Source: JBOFDK01 sp051646925 (lineage in GTDB: Bacteria; Bacillota; Clostridia; Lachnospirales; Cellulosilyticaceae). Taken from it: a stretch of DNA of 64,000 bases. Below are positions 48,696 to 57,121 of the stretch, piece by piece (position 1 is the first letter of the stretch; the number at the start of each line of letters is the position of its first letter). A program made the position numbers and the translations under genes. Where the stretch lies: positions 1-64,000 of the forward strand of contig JBOFDK010000048.1 of the NCBI GenBank assembly GCA_051646925.1, in the 5' to 3' direction. Below the pieces are notes generated by a model, which ran no database searches, was not told the origin of the DNA, and saw only the letters and a list, made by a program, of their open reading frames with translations.

Positions 48696-48746
48696 ACTTC
48701 CTATTCGCTTAATAAGATAAACAAAGAGCGAATTATAGGAGGAAGT
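48696..48746 (+). promoter_or_regulatory. Hairpin sequestering the yabG ribosome site
   Basis: ACTTCCT-ATTCGCT (48696-48709) pairs with AGCGAAT (48727-48733) and, after a 6-nt bulge, AGGAAGT (48740-48746). The bulge and 3' arm contain the AGGAGG ribosome site of yabG. The structure could control translation initiation. Confidence 0.6.
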
Positions 48747-48750
48747 ATAA

Positions 48751-50133
48751 ATGATAAAAGTAGGGGATTATGTTATTAGAAATTCATATAGTGGGGATGT
48801 GTTATTTAAAGTAGTAGAGATTAAAGATGATAATACAGCGAAGTTAAAAGGTATATCATATCGAGTAATGGCGGACGCGTCGTTAGAAGATATTGAGCTG
48901 GCAGGGGGGATTAGGCCGACACCAAAAGAAAAAGATGTAATGGAAAAATTACAAGAAATAGTTGTAAAATTAGTAAAAGATAGAGAAGAACAAAACAAAA
49001 AAAACCCAAGTATACAAAAAATAGGAAAAGTTTTACATATTGATGGAGATAGTTTTTATTTAACATTATGTTTAAAGTATTACGAAGCTTTAGGAATTCC
49101 AGCAGTAGGGGAATGTATAGCTGAGAAGTTGCAGTCAAAAAAAGTTGCCGAATTAGTAAAGAAACATAACCCAGATATATTAGTATTAACAGGACATGAT
49201 GGATTGAATAAAAGTGCTACAAACCTTGATGATGTTCGAGAATACAAAAATTCACAATATTTTATGGATGCCGTTATTGAAGCTAGAAAGGCGAGTTCTA
49301 CCAAACAACCGCTAGTTATTTTTGCAGGCGCATGCCAATCGTATTTTGAAGGATTGTTAGGGGCGGGGGCAGATTACGCTGCATCACCGAAAAGGATATT
49401 TATTCATGCACTAGATCCTGTTTTTCTAGTAGAGAGAGTTGCATACTGTCCATTCCATGAAGTGCTTTCAATAAAACAAGCCATAGAGAATACAATAACC
49501 CAATTTGAAGGGTTAGGGGGCTACGAGACTATGGGAGTTGCAAGAAAAGGTGGACCAGTTTCGGAAATTAAAGGAAAAGATAATGACGCAATCGAAGTAA
49601 GTAATATGGATTTTGATACAGATATACTTATGAATCAAACTATGTATGATCCAGCAGTTTATATGTATAGAAAGAAAAATACGCAAAAAAGTAAAATAGA
49701 ACAAGAACAAGAAATACGCAGCATATATGAGACAGGTAAAAATAAGACTGCTCCACTATCGTATGAAGAAAAAGTAAAATACGCTATGCAAAGTGTATCT
49801 AACAATACAGATGGTAGAGTTTATGAAAATACCGAAGATGATGCGTATGAAAATAGAGATTATTTAAATAAGACAAATAACAGAGATTATTTAAATGAGA
49901 GAAATAACAGGGATTATTTAAACGAGAGAAATAACAGAGATTATTTAAATGAGACAAATAATAGAGATTATTTAAACGAGAGAAATAATAGAGATTATTT
50001 AAATGAGACAAATAACAGAGAGTATAAAAGCGAGGAAATAAAAAAAGAAAATAAAGAAATGGGGCTAAGTGAACGTACAATTGCTAATTATGTAGGGAAT
50101 GCGATGCCTTACATGACGTTAAAAAAGAAATAA
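48751..50133 (+). CDS. yabG: Sporulation peptidase YabG
   Basis: This 460-aa protein matches YabG, the spore-associated cysteine protease that trims coat proteins (and cortex lytic enzyme precursors in Clostridioides). The YabG landmarks are VGDYVIRNSYSGDVLFKV, the segment GKVLHIDGDSFYL, VLTGHDGLN (with the active-site His), IFAGACQSYFEGLLGAGADYAASP (with the active-site Cys), and CPFHEVLSIKQAIENT. The first 300 residues equal the normal family length; the C-terminus is extended by six 9-residue copies of NRDYLNERN-type and a short end. The ribosome site lies in a hairpin. Confidence 0.93.
   Translation: MIKVGDYVIRNSYSGDVLFKVVEIKDDNTAKLKGISYRVMADASLEDIELAGGIRPTPKEKDVMEKLQEIVVKLVKDREEQNKKNPSIQKIGKVLHIDGDSFYLTLCLKYYEALGIPAVGECIAEKLQSKKVAELVKKHNPDILVLTGHDGLNKSATNLDDVREYKNSQYFMDAVIEARKASSTKQPLVIFAGACQSYFEGLLGAGADYAASPKRIFIHALDPVFLVERVAYCPFHEVLSIKQAIENTITQFEGLGGYETMGVARKGGPVSEIKGKDNDAIEVSNMDFDTDILMNQTMYDPAVYMYRKKNTQKSKIEQEQEIRSIYETGKNKTAPLSYEEKVKYAMQSVSNNTDGRVYENTEDDAYENRDYLNKTNNRDYLNERNNRDYLNERNNRDYLNETNNRDYLNERNNRDYLNETNNREYKSEEIKKENKEMGLSERTIANYVGNAMPYMTLKKK
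49852..50013 (+). repeat. 27-bp in-frame minisatellite in the yabG tail, six copies
   Basis: Six 27-bp units encode NRDYLNERN/NRDYLNETN alternations near the C-terminus of YabG; a degenerate seventh (NREYKSEE) follows. Confidence 0.95.
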
Positions 50134-50174
50134 TAAAAAAGTTAGTACACGTTTTTTTGAATAGGAGGAATAAA

Positions 50175-50210
50175 ATGGGAATCCCCCTCATACATTTGTA
50201 TAAGAAGTGA
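50175..50210 (+). CDS. Candidate 11-codon leader peptide upstream of the sipL homologue
   Basis: ATG 50175 follows AGGAGG at 6 bases and encodes MGIPLIHLYKK before TGA at 50208-50210. The frame contains the strand (TCCCCCTC) that pairs with the ribosome site of the next gene. Translation would be expected to melt that hairpin. It is too short to prove coding from sequence alone. Confidence 0.4.
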   Translation: MGIPLIHLYKK

Positions 50211-50223
50211 AGAAAGAGGGGGA
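50182..50223 (+). promoter_or_regulatory. Hairpin sequestering the sipL ribosome site
   Basis: TCCCCCTC (50182-50189) is the exact complement of GAGGGGGA (50216-50223), the GAGG/GGGG ribosome site of the SipL-type gene. The 26-nt loop includes an ATACA-TT-TGTAT mini-hairpin. Confidence 0.6.
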
Positions 50224-50230
50224 AAAAAAA

Positions 50231-51802
50231 ATGACAAAAAATCTTGAACTTATCAAGAAGCAAGTTGAATTAAATGAAATGACAAAACAAGAAAATATCC
50301 AAGTGGTTAAAGAGAGGGACATCATCGTACCAGATGGTAAGCCTGACATGCAACAAATTGTATACTTAGATGGAACTGCAACTATCGATGAGATAGATGT
50401 GCAAGATGACCGAGTAGTATATAAAGGTCAAGTAGATGTTGTAGCACTTTATACAACATCAGATGAAAACAAAGAATTACACAGTATGAGAGGAACTATT
50501 CCAGTAGAAGATTTTATTATCGTAGAAGGCCTTAATCCTAGCCATAAGGTTGTACTAGATTATAAAGTTGAGAATTTAAACTGGGGTATTGCAAATGAAA
50601 GAAAACTTAATGTTAAAGCAATCATCCAAGTAAATGTAGATACAACAAAATTAAGAGAAACAAATTTTGTTACTGCAGTAGATTGGTTAAACGGAGTACA
50701 AATAAGAACAAAAACAATTGATGTTATTCAACAAGGTCAATCAGGAAGTAATCAAATGGTTATAAAGGACGAACTGACAATTGCAGAAGGTAAAGCAAAT
50801 ATCGGTGAAATTCTTAAAGTAAACACAGTGATTAAAGAAGAACAAATCAAACGTACAGACACAGAGATTTTATATAGTGGAATAGTAGAAGTACGAACAC
50901 TATACAAAGATCAAAATGAAGAAACAAAATTACAAGTAAGTACAAATAATATTCCATTTTCAGGTATTATTGAAGCAGTAAAAGAAGATGGTGAAAAATA
51001 TTGTACTTGTGAGTTAGAAGTCAAACCTACATATATGCAAGTGGGACCTGACTACGATGGAGAAGATCGTGTTATAGAAGTTGAATGTGTAGTAACTAGT
51101 AAATACAACACATTTAATAAAGTAACAGAAGAAATAGTTCGTGACCTGTATTGCCCAGGTCAAGATGTAAGAGTTGCAGCAAGTGAAGAAAATTACATGA
51201 CACTTGTTGCTCACAACACAGTAAAAATGCCGAAAAAAGAATTTGTTGCATTAGAGCATGCAGAAATTCAAGCTGAACAACTTTTCTACACAACAGGAAA
51301 TGTTATTGTTGAAGAAAAAGAAATTCAAAAAGACAAACTAATCGTTAGAGGATTAGTAGAAATCAAAATAATTTACTTAAGCTACTTTGAAGAAGATGAG
51401 CTAAGAGTAGTAGTAGATATGGTACCATTTACACAAGAAATTATCTTATCAGGTATTAAAGAAGGTGATTTTGTAAACGTTACTATGAAAGCAAAAGACG
51501 TATGCACAGAACCATATGATAAATTAGAAGTAAAAGTGGAATACAACCTGGAATGTATTGCAGATGTTTACAGAAATGATACTGTTAGAACTATTACAGG
51601 TATCGAATCAAATTGTATGGAAAAAGAACAATTAGCAAATTATCCAAGTATTGTAGTTTATGTTGTTAAACAATCGGATACTCTTTGGGATATTGCAAAA
51701 CGTTACAATACTACTGTTAGTAACATCCAAGAGATTAATGAACTTGAAGTTGGAGTAAACCTTGTACCACAACAAAAGTTAATTATTCTTAAGCAAGTAT
51801 AG
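50231..51802 (+). CDS. sipL: SipL-type SPOCS (DUF3794) and LysM domain protein
   Basis: This 523-aa protein is built like SipL of Clostridioides difficile, which binds SpoIVA and is needed for coat assembly around the forespore. It has repeated DUF3794/SPOCS modules (RDIIVPDGKPDMQQIVYLDG, with similar modules near residues 160-290 and 330-440). A C-terminal LysM domain reads VYVVKQSDTLWDIAKRYNTT, then INELEVG. Start ATG 50231 is preceded by GAGGGGG; it is reached through the sequestering hairpin. It follows yabG and precedes a strong terminator. Confidence 0.9.
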   Translation: MTKNLELIKKQVELNEMTKQENIQVVKERDIIVPDGKPDMQQIVYLDGTATIDEIDVQDDRVVYKGQVDVVALYTTSDENKELHSMRGTIPVEDFIIVEGLNPSHKVVLDYKVENLNWGIANERKLNVKAIIQVNVDTTKLRETNFVTAVDWLNGVQIRTKTIDVIQQGQSGSNQMVIKDELTIAEGKANIGEILKVNTVIKEEQIKRTDTEILYSGIVEVRTLYKDQNEETKLQVSTNNIPFSGIIEAVKEDGEKYCTCELEVKPTYMQVGPDYDGEDRVIEVECVVTSKYNTFNKVTEEIVRDLYCPGQDVRVAASEENYMTLVAHNTVKMPKKEFVALEHAEIQAEQLFYTTGNVIVEEKEIQKDKLIVRGLVEIKIIYLSYFEEDELRVVVDMVPFTQEIILSGIKEGDFVNVTMKAKDVCTEPYDKLEVKVEYNLECIADVYRNDTVRTITGIESNCMEKEQLANYPSIVVYVVKQSDTLWDIAKRYNTTVSNIQEINELEVGVNLVPQQKLIILKQV

Positions 51803-51817
51803 TATTAATAAGTAGAT

Positions 51818-51858
51818 AAAAAAGTTCTAAATCCAATAAGGATTTAGAACTTTTTTTT
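51818..51858 (+). terminator. Intrinsic terminator after the sipL homologue
   Basis: AAAAAAGTTCTAAATCC (51818-51834) pairs with GGATTTAGAACTTTTTT (51840-51856) around a 5-nt loop. Confidence 0.94.
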
Positions 51859-51896
51859 ATGAAAAGTATTGTTTGTATACAAGAAATACAGATTTC

Positions 51897-51926
51897 TTGA
51901 CTAACTCTTTTACATGGGGGTATAAT
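51897..51926 (+). promoter_or_regulatory. Vegetative promoter of ispE
   Basis: TTGACT (51897-51902), an 18-bp spacer and a perfect TATAAT (51921-51926) lie 33 bases before the ATG at 51959. Confidence 0.8.
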
Positions 51927-51958
51927 GAATAATAAGAAAAATTTTAAGGAGTTTTGGA

Positions 51959-52855
51959 ATGGATACGATCACATTAAAAGCTAGAGGGAAGATTAATTTG
52001 ACGCTAGATGTAATAGGGAAACGTCCGAATGGTTATCATGATTTGCGTATGATTATGCAGACGATTAATTTATTTGATACGATTCATATTCAAAAGACAA
52101 AAACTCCGGGCATTAAAATATATAACAATATAGCGTGGCTCCCAAAAGATGACCGTAACATAACGTATAAAGCGGCACAACTTTTTTTGGAAACACTAGG
52201 TATTGAAAGCGGATTAGTCATTAGTATTACAAAACGTATACCTGTTGCAGCGGGACTCGCAGGTGGAAGTAGTGATGCAGCAGCAGTATTAATTGGATTA
52301 AATAAGATGTTTAAAGCTCATCTATCGCGTAAAAAACTTATGGAAATGGGTTTACATTTAGGAGCAGACGTTCCTTTTTGTATTATGAGAGGTACTGTTT
52401 TAGCAGAAGGCATAGGCGAAAAACTGACCCCACTTAGACAATTTCCATATACACATATATTATTAGCAAAACCAAACATAAGCGTATCAACAGCAAGCGT
52501 GTATAAGGCGCTAAATGTAAATGATATTAAAATTCATCCAAAGACAGATGAAATTATAGCAGCGATTCAGAGTCAGAGGCGTTCTTTTGTAGTTGAAAAT
52601 ATGGCAAACGTTCTTGAAGAAGTAACAATTCCTATGCATCCAGAGATTGACCAAATCAAAGAAGATATGAAAAAATTTGGTGCAGTTGGAAGTATGATGA
52701 GTGGGAGTGGACCAACAGTATTTGGTGTTTTTGCAAATAAAGAAAAAGCATATGAGGCAGCAGAGTATTTTAAAAACACATGTGGGTTACGAGAAGTACA
52801 TGTAACTAGTACGTTTTGCAAATACAAAGGGGGGCGAGGTAGATATGAACGATGA
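51959..52855 (+). CDS. ispE: 4-diphosphocytidyl-2-C-methyl-D-erythritol kinase
   Basis: This 298-aa GHMP kinase phosphorylates CDP-ME in the MEP isoprenoid pathway. KARGKINLTLDVIGKRPNGYHDLRM gives the substrate-binding Lys/Asn/His region, PVAAGLAGGSSDAAAVL is the glycine-rich ATP loop, and MMSGSGPTVFGVF is motif III. The AAGGAG ribosome site is good. It overlaps the GntR gene by 11 bp, so the two are cotranscribed; the promoter upstream is nearly ideal. Confidence 0.95.
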   Translation: MDTITLKARGKINLTLDVIGKRPNGYHDLRMIMQTINLFDTIHIQKTKTPGIKIYNNIAWLPKDDRNITYKAAQLFLETLGIESGLVISITKRIPVAAGLAGGSSDAAAVLIGLNKMFKAHLSRKKLMEMGLHLGADVPFCIMRGTVLAEGIGEKLTPLRQFPYTHILLAKPNISVSTASVYKALNVNDIKIHPKTDEIIAAIQSQRRSFVVENMANVLEEVTIPMHPEIDQIKEDMKKFGAVGSMMSGSGPTVFGVFANKEKAYEAAEYFKNTCGLREVHVTSTFCKYKGGRGRYER

Positions 52856-53522
52856 ACGTACAAGTATGAAAATCAATGAGTATTTACCACTAAGAGATAT
52901 TGTATTTCAAACACTTCGAAAAGCAATTTTAACAGGAGAATTAGAGCCAGGAGAACGTCTAATGGAAACACAACTAGGTGTAAAATTAGGTGTAAGTCGT
53001 ACTCCTATTAGAGAAGCAATAAGGAAACTGGAACTAGAAGGTTTGGTTATTATGGTGCCTAGAAAAGGCGCACAAGTAGCACAATTTACACAAAAAGAGA
53101 TTAAAGATGTACTAGAGGTAAGGGGAGCACTAGAAGCACTAGCTGCAACGCTTGCATGTAAACGTATGGATGATCGCTCTTTTTTGAGATTACAACTAAT
53201 CATTACAGAGTACGATTATGCAGCAAAAGAAAACGATGTTGAAGGAATGATAGAAAAAGATATTGAGTTCCACGATACTATTATAAAAGCTACGCAAAAT
53301 GACAAGCTGACACAATTTTTTAATAATATGAGAGAGCAAGTAGACCGTTATCGTATTGCATATCTTAAAAAAACAGATCAAAGCAAAAATGTTGTAGAAG
53401 AACATCTAGCGATTTTAGAAGCATTAAAATCGCGCAATGAAGATTTGGCAGCGCAACTTGCAATTGATCATGTTGAAAATCAGTGTCATTCGGTGATGAA
53501 GAGTTTAGATAAAATGAAATAA
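52845..53522 (+). CDS. GntR family regulator (FadR/FCD type)
   Basis: This 225-aa regulator has an N-terminal GntR winged helix (LRDIVFQTLRKAILTGELEPGERLMETQLGVKLGVSRTPIREAIRKLELEGLV) and a C-terminal FCD ligand-binding domain. The latter carries metal or effector ligands in the all-helical region (VRGALEALAATLA, EFHDTIIKAT, HLAILEALKSR). Regulators of this type usually sense metabolite acids. It overlaps ispE by 11 bp, a linkage seen in several Clostridia, and ends in a terminator. Confidence 0.92.
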   Translation: MNDERTSMKINEYLPLRDIVFQTLRKAILTGELEPGERLMETQLGVKLGVSRTPIREAIRKLELEGLVIMVPRKGAQVAQFTQKEIKDVLEVRGALEALAATLACKRMDDRSFLRLQLIITEYDYAAKENDVEGMIEKDIEFHDTIIKATQNDKLTQFFNNMREQVDRYRIAYLKKTDQSKNVVEEHLAILEALKSRNEDLAAQLAIDHVENQCHSVMKSLDKMK

Positions 53523-53523
53523 T

Positions 53524-53577
53524 AAAAAAATAGCTGTGATTATCTACGAAATGTAGGTAATCACAGCTATTTTTTTG
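53524..53577 (+). terminator. Intrinsic terminator after the GntR gene
   Basis: AATAGCTGTGATTA pairs with TAATCACAGCTATT (53558 onward), with an inner CTAC-GTAG stem and a T7 tail. Confidence 0.93.
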
Positions 53578-53644
53578 TTGAATAGCCTATATAGAAAAAT
53601 AGAGAAGCTCTTCTGAAAAAAAATAAAAAAAAAATAAATACAAC

Positions 53645-53674
53645 TGTATAAAAAAAAAGAAGAAGGCAATACTC
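53645..53674 (+). promoter_or_regulatory. Forespore-type (sigma F/G) promoter of spoIIR
   Basis: TGTATA (53645-53650) is followed by GGCAATACT (53665-53673), which fits the sigma F -10 pattern GGnnAnnnT; read as sigma G, AATACTC lies 17 bp after TGTATA. It is 82 bases upstream of spoIIR, a gene under sigma F control in Bacillus. Confidence 0.5.
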
Positions 53675-53755
53675 TAATTACAATAAAAAAACATAAATAA
53701 ACAAAAATATAAACGGAACAAAAACATAAAAAAAGATAAATAAGGAGTATATAGT

Positions 53756-54415
53756 ATGAGAAAAAAAATGGAAAACATATGCGATTTAACAATGAAGTAC
53801 TGGGTAGAGACAGTTTACATAGTAAGTGTATTAGTATTTGTAGCAGTAGGTAGTTTTGTGTATTTACATCAATATGCACAGACAATGTCAGAAGAACTTA
53901 GCGCAGAAGTAATTAGATTTCATGTATTAGCAAATAGTGATACTACAGAAGATCAGTTAATGAAAGAAAATGTACGTGATGCAGTTATTTTATATATGGA
54001 GCCATTACTAAAAGAATCACCAAGTATAGAAGTAACAAGAGAAATATTTAAAGAACACATGGATGAAATCAACGAAGTAGCGACTACAGTAGTTCGAAAC
54101 TGGGGAAAAGACTACAACGTGCGTACAGAATTAACACATGAACAATTTCCAACTAAAAGCTACGGAGACATAGTTTTTCCAGCAGGAATATATGAAGCAT
54201 GCCGTATTTTAATTGGTGATGGAGAAGGGCAAAATTGGTGGTGTGTTATGTATCCACCGTTATGTTATGTAGATGCAGCTACAGGAGTTGTACCATATGA
54301 AGGAAAGCAAGCACTTAAAGAAAATTTAACACAAGAGCAGTATGATATTGTTGCATTTCAAGCAGAAAAACCTTATCAAATCAAATTTAAATTAATAGAA
54401 TGGTTCAATAAATAG
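53756..54415 (+). CDS. spoIIR: Stage II sporulation protein R
   Basis: This 219-aa secreted signalling protein activates SpoIIGA and so pro-sigma E processing in the mother cell. It has one N-terminal transmembrane/signal segment (about residues 20-38) and the SpoIIR core: EVIRFHVLANSDTTEDQLMKENVRDAVI, then FPTKSYGDIVFPAGIYEACRILIGDGEGQNWWCVMYPPLCYVD. Length and motifs fit. The start has an AAGGAG ribosome site, and a forespore-type promoter lies upstream. Confidence 0.94.
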   Translation: MRKKMENICDLTMKYWVETVYIVSVLVFVAVGSFVYLHQYAQTMSEELSAEVIRFHVLANSDTTEDQLMKENVRDAVILYMEPLLKESPSIEVTREIFKEHMDEINEVATTVVRNWGKDYNVRTELTHEQFPTKSYGDIVFPAGIYEACRILIGDGEGQNWWCVMYPPLCYVDAATGVVPYEGKQALKENLTQEQYDIVAFQAEKPYQIKFKLIEWFNK

Positions 54416-54521
54416 AAATAGTTATAAAGGTGATATTATATAATCATGTTCCTTTTTACTTGAATAATATTTTCAAAAGTACTAAAATAAATGATAGCTA
54501 TAAGCGGAAGGAGATAAAAAA

Positions 54522-55565
54522 ATGAAAGAAAGTATTCTGCTTCTTTTTGGGGGGCAATCATCAGAACATGAGGTATCACTAAAATCAGTAACTACAATTA
54601 TTAATAACATAGATCAAGAAAAGTATGATGTGCATCCAGTCGGGATCACAAAAGAAGGAAAATGGTTATTATACACAGGTAAGAACTATGATTTTACGAG
54701 CAATAATTGGGAAGAAAACGGTGTATCAGCAGTATTAAGTCCAGATGCAACTATGAAAAGTTTGATTGTTTTAAAAGATACAGAAGTGTACGTTCGCATA
54801 GATAAAGTATTTCCAGTATTACATGGGCGAAACGGAGAAGACGGAACGATACAAGGTCTTTGCCAGTTAGCACAAATACCATACGTTGGATGCGGGATAT
54901 TATCATCTGCGGTATCTATGGACAAAGGATTTACAAAACTTGCAGTAAAAGAAAAAGGTGTACCACAAGCAGATTTTGTTATTGTCCACAAAAGAGAATT
55001 TGAACATATGGAAAACGTTGTTTCTCGTATAGAAGAAGCGTTTGGATATCCATACTTCATAAAACCTGCAAACGCAGGATCTTCTGTTGGGATATCAAAA
55101 GCCAAAAACCGAGTACAACTAATAGAAGGATTACAATTAGCGGCAGAACACGATCATAAAATTTTAGTTGAAGAAACTATAATAGGGCGTGAAGTGGAAA
55201 CGGCGGCACTTGGAAACGAAATAGTTACAATATCAGGAGTTGGAGAAGTACTAGCAGCGGCAGAGTTTTATGATTTTGATGCAAAGTACAACAACAACGA
55301 GTCGAGAACTGTAGTTAGTGCAGACTTGCCATCTAAAATCAAAGAACAGATTCGCACATATGCAAAAGATGTTTTTGAAGCAGTAGAAGGCAAAGGGATT
55401 TCACGTATTGATTTTTTTGTAGAAGATGATGGTAGAATTATTTTTAATGAAATCAATACTATGCCAGGATTTACAGCTATTAGTATGTATCCTATGCTAT
55501 GGGCAGATCGTGGTATTGAAACAAAAGATTTAGTAGAGCAGCTTATACAGTTAGCTTCACTATAG
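54522..55565 (+). CDS. ddl: D-alanine--D-alanine ligase
   Basis: This 347-aa ATP-grasp enzyme makes D-Ala-D-Ala for peptidoglycan. LLFGGQSSEHEVSL, then VFPVLHGRNGEDGTIQGL, YPYFIKPANAGSSVGISKA and FNEINTMPGFTAISMYPMLWA are the family motifs. The tyrosine/lactate-type variant is not indicated. The GGAAGGAG ribosome site is good. It precedes murI by 25 bases; the two wall-precursor genes form a likely operon. Confidence 0.95.
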   Translation: MKESILLLFGGQSSEHEVSLKSVTTIINNIDQEKYDVHPVGITKEGKWLLYTGKNYDFTSNNWEENGVSAVLSPDATMKSLIVLKDTEVYVRIDKVFPVLHGRNGEDGTIQGLCQLAQIPYVGCGILSSAVSMDKGFTKLAVKEKGVPQADFVIVHKREFEHMENVVSRIEEAFGYPYFIKPANAGSSVGISKAKNRVQLIEGLQLAAEHDHKILVEETIIGREVETAALGNEIVTISGVGEVLAAAEFYDFDAKYNNNESRTVVSADLPSKIKEQIRTYAKDVFEAVEGKGISRIDFFVEDDGRIIFNEINTMPGFTAISMYPMLWADRGIETKDLVEQLIQLASL

Positions 55566-55590
55566 ACGCTAAAATTTAGGAGAAGTTTTT

Positions 55591-56400
55591 ATGGACAATA
55601 GACCGATAGGTATTTTTGATTCAGGAATGGGTGGCCTAACTGTAGTCAAAGAAGTTATGGCAAGGCTCAAAAATGAATCAATAATATATTTTGGCGATAC
55701 AGCAAGAGTACCATATGGTAGCAAATCAAAAGAAACAGTAACCAAATTTTCAGCGCAAATTATTAGGTTTCTAATAAAGCAAGATGTAAAAGCGATTATT
55801 ATTGCTTGCAACACAGTCAATACAAACAGTATAGAAGAACTTAGAAGTATGTTTTCTGATATACCTATAGTAGGAGTTGTAGAGCCTGGAGTACACATGG
55901 CACTTCAAACTACTAGAAATAGCAAAATAGGTATTATAGGTACAGAAGCTACAATAAGTAGTGAAAAATACCCAAAGTTACTACACTCTCAAAATCCACA
56001 TCTTAAAGTTTATTCAAAGGCATGTCCACTCTTTGTTCCGTTAGTGGAAGAAGGATGGGTGAACCACGAAGTTACGAGACAAGTAGTGCGGGAATATTTG
56101 CATTCGTTGATTATTCATGAAGTAGATACACTTATACTTGGATGTACCCACTACCCTATGCTAGCAGATGTTATACAAGAAGTAGCGGGTGAGGCAGTAA
56201 CACTTATCAATCCGGCGCAAGAAGCGGCAGAGAGAGTAAGGATACTTCTAGAAAAAACAAACAGTGCAGCAGAAGAGGACGGTAGTGGGTCATACCGTTT
56301 CTATGTAAGTGACAACCCATCTAAGATGAAATCAATGGTAGAGATATTTTTATCATACCCTGTAGAATGTATTGAAAAAATAGAGATAGAAAAATATTAA
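55591..56400 (+). CDS. murI: Glutamate racemase
   Basis: This 269-aa cofactor-independent racemase makes D-glutamate for peptidoglycan. The paired catalytic Cys are in IIIACNTVNTNS and LILGCTHYPML, and FDSGMGGLTVVKEV is the N-terminal signature. Start follows AGGAG. It is cotranscribed with ddl and ends at a clear terminator. Confidence 0.95.
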   Translation: MDNRPIGIFDSGMGGLTVVKEVMARLKNESIIYFGDTARVPYGSKSKETVTKFSAQIIRFLIKQDVKAIIIACNTVNTNSIEELRSMFSDIPIVGVVEPGVHMALQTTRNSKIGIIGTEATISSEKYPKLLHSQNPHLKVYSKACPLFVPLVEEGWVNHEVTRQVVREYLHSLIIHEVDTLILGCTHYPMLADVIQEVAGEAVTLINPAQEAAERVRILLEKTNSAAEEDGSGSYRFYVSDNPSKMKSMVEIFLSYPVECIEKIEIEKY

Positions 56401-56421
56401 AAATAAAAAATATTAAAAAAT

Positions 56422-56472
56422 AAAAAACTAGCCATACTCTAAATACCAATTTAAGAGTATGGCTAGTTTTTT
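56422..56472. terminator. Bidirectional intrinsic terminator
   Basis: AAAAAACTAGCCATACTCT (56422-56440) pairs with AGAGTATGGCTAGTTTTTT (56454-56472). It separates the convergent murI and Fic genes. Confidence 0.94.
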
Positions 56473-56515
56473 GCTTATAAAAAAATAAATATAAATATTA
56501 AAAAAGTTGTTAGAG

Positions 56516-57121
56516 TTAGATCAAATCTTCAGATTTATATACATTATAGCCTTCGTAATAATAACTTGCATCAATCCCTTTAATATAAACTTCTCTATCA
56601 TTTATATTATCAGTTAATGCTTCTTTTAATAAATGTTTAATTTCTACATCTTTTATAGGACTTCTTTCCATAGCTAAGATGTAGTCATTTTTGTCAACTT
56701 TACTCCAGTCCACAACACTTTCCAAGCTATCTTTTAGCATTAAGTCAAGCCATATTCTTGTACTTCTTCCATTGCCTTCTCGGAAAGGATGAGCAATATT
56801 CATTTCAACATACTTTTCTATTATTTCATCAAAAGTTGATTGAGGCATTTTATCTATATGATCCAGAGCAGCGTCTAAATACATTAAAGGTACAAAACGA
56901 AAATTTCCTTTTGCAATATTAACTTTTCGGAGATTCCCAGCAAAATAATAAATTTCATCAAATAAATACTTATGAATTTTAGCAAGAGAAGAAAATGTAC
57001 CGGGTTCTAAAGTATGTAGTATACTTTTCTCAAAAAGTTCATATGCTTTTTTCTTACTAATTTTTTCTTCATAGAGTGCAAGCTCTGTTTGGGATGTTAG
57101 TCCTAATTTATTTTCAAGCAT
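56516..57121 (-). CDS. Fic family AMP-transferase, class III autoinhibited type
   Basis: This 201-aa protein closely resembles class III Fic proteins such as the Neisseria meningitidis NmFic: the HPFREGNGRSTRIW motif (His111 to Arg121) follows EIIEKYVEMNIA, and the C-terminal helix carries SYYYEG (Ser186-Glu190), the self-inhibitory segment that blocks the ATP site. Such enzymes AMPylate target proteins (DNA gyrase for some) and are controlled by oligomerisation and autoadenylylation. No separate antitoxin gene is adjacent. The minus-strand start has AAGGAG. An inverted repeat (57157-57180) lies just upstream. Confidence 0.93.
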   Translation of the reverse strand: MLENKLGLTSQTELALYEEKISKKKAYELFEKSILHTLEPGTFSSLAKIHKYLFDEIYYFAGNLRKVNIAKGNFRFVPLMYLDAALDHIDKMPQSTFDEIIEKYVEMNIAHPFREGNGRSTRIWLDLMLKDSLESVVDWSKVDKNDYILAMERSPIKDVEIKHLLKEALTDNINDREVYIKGIDASYYYEGYNVYKSEDLI

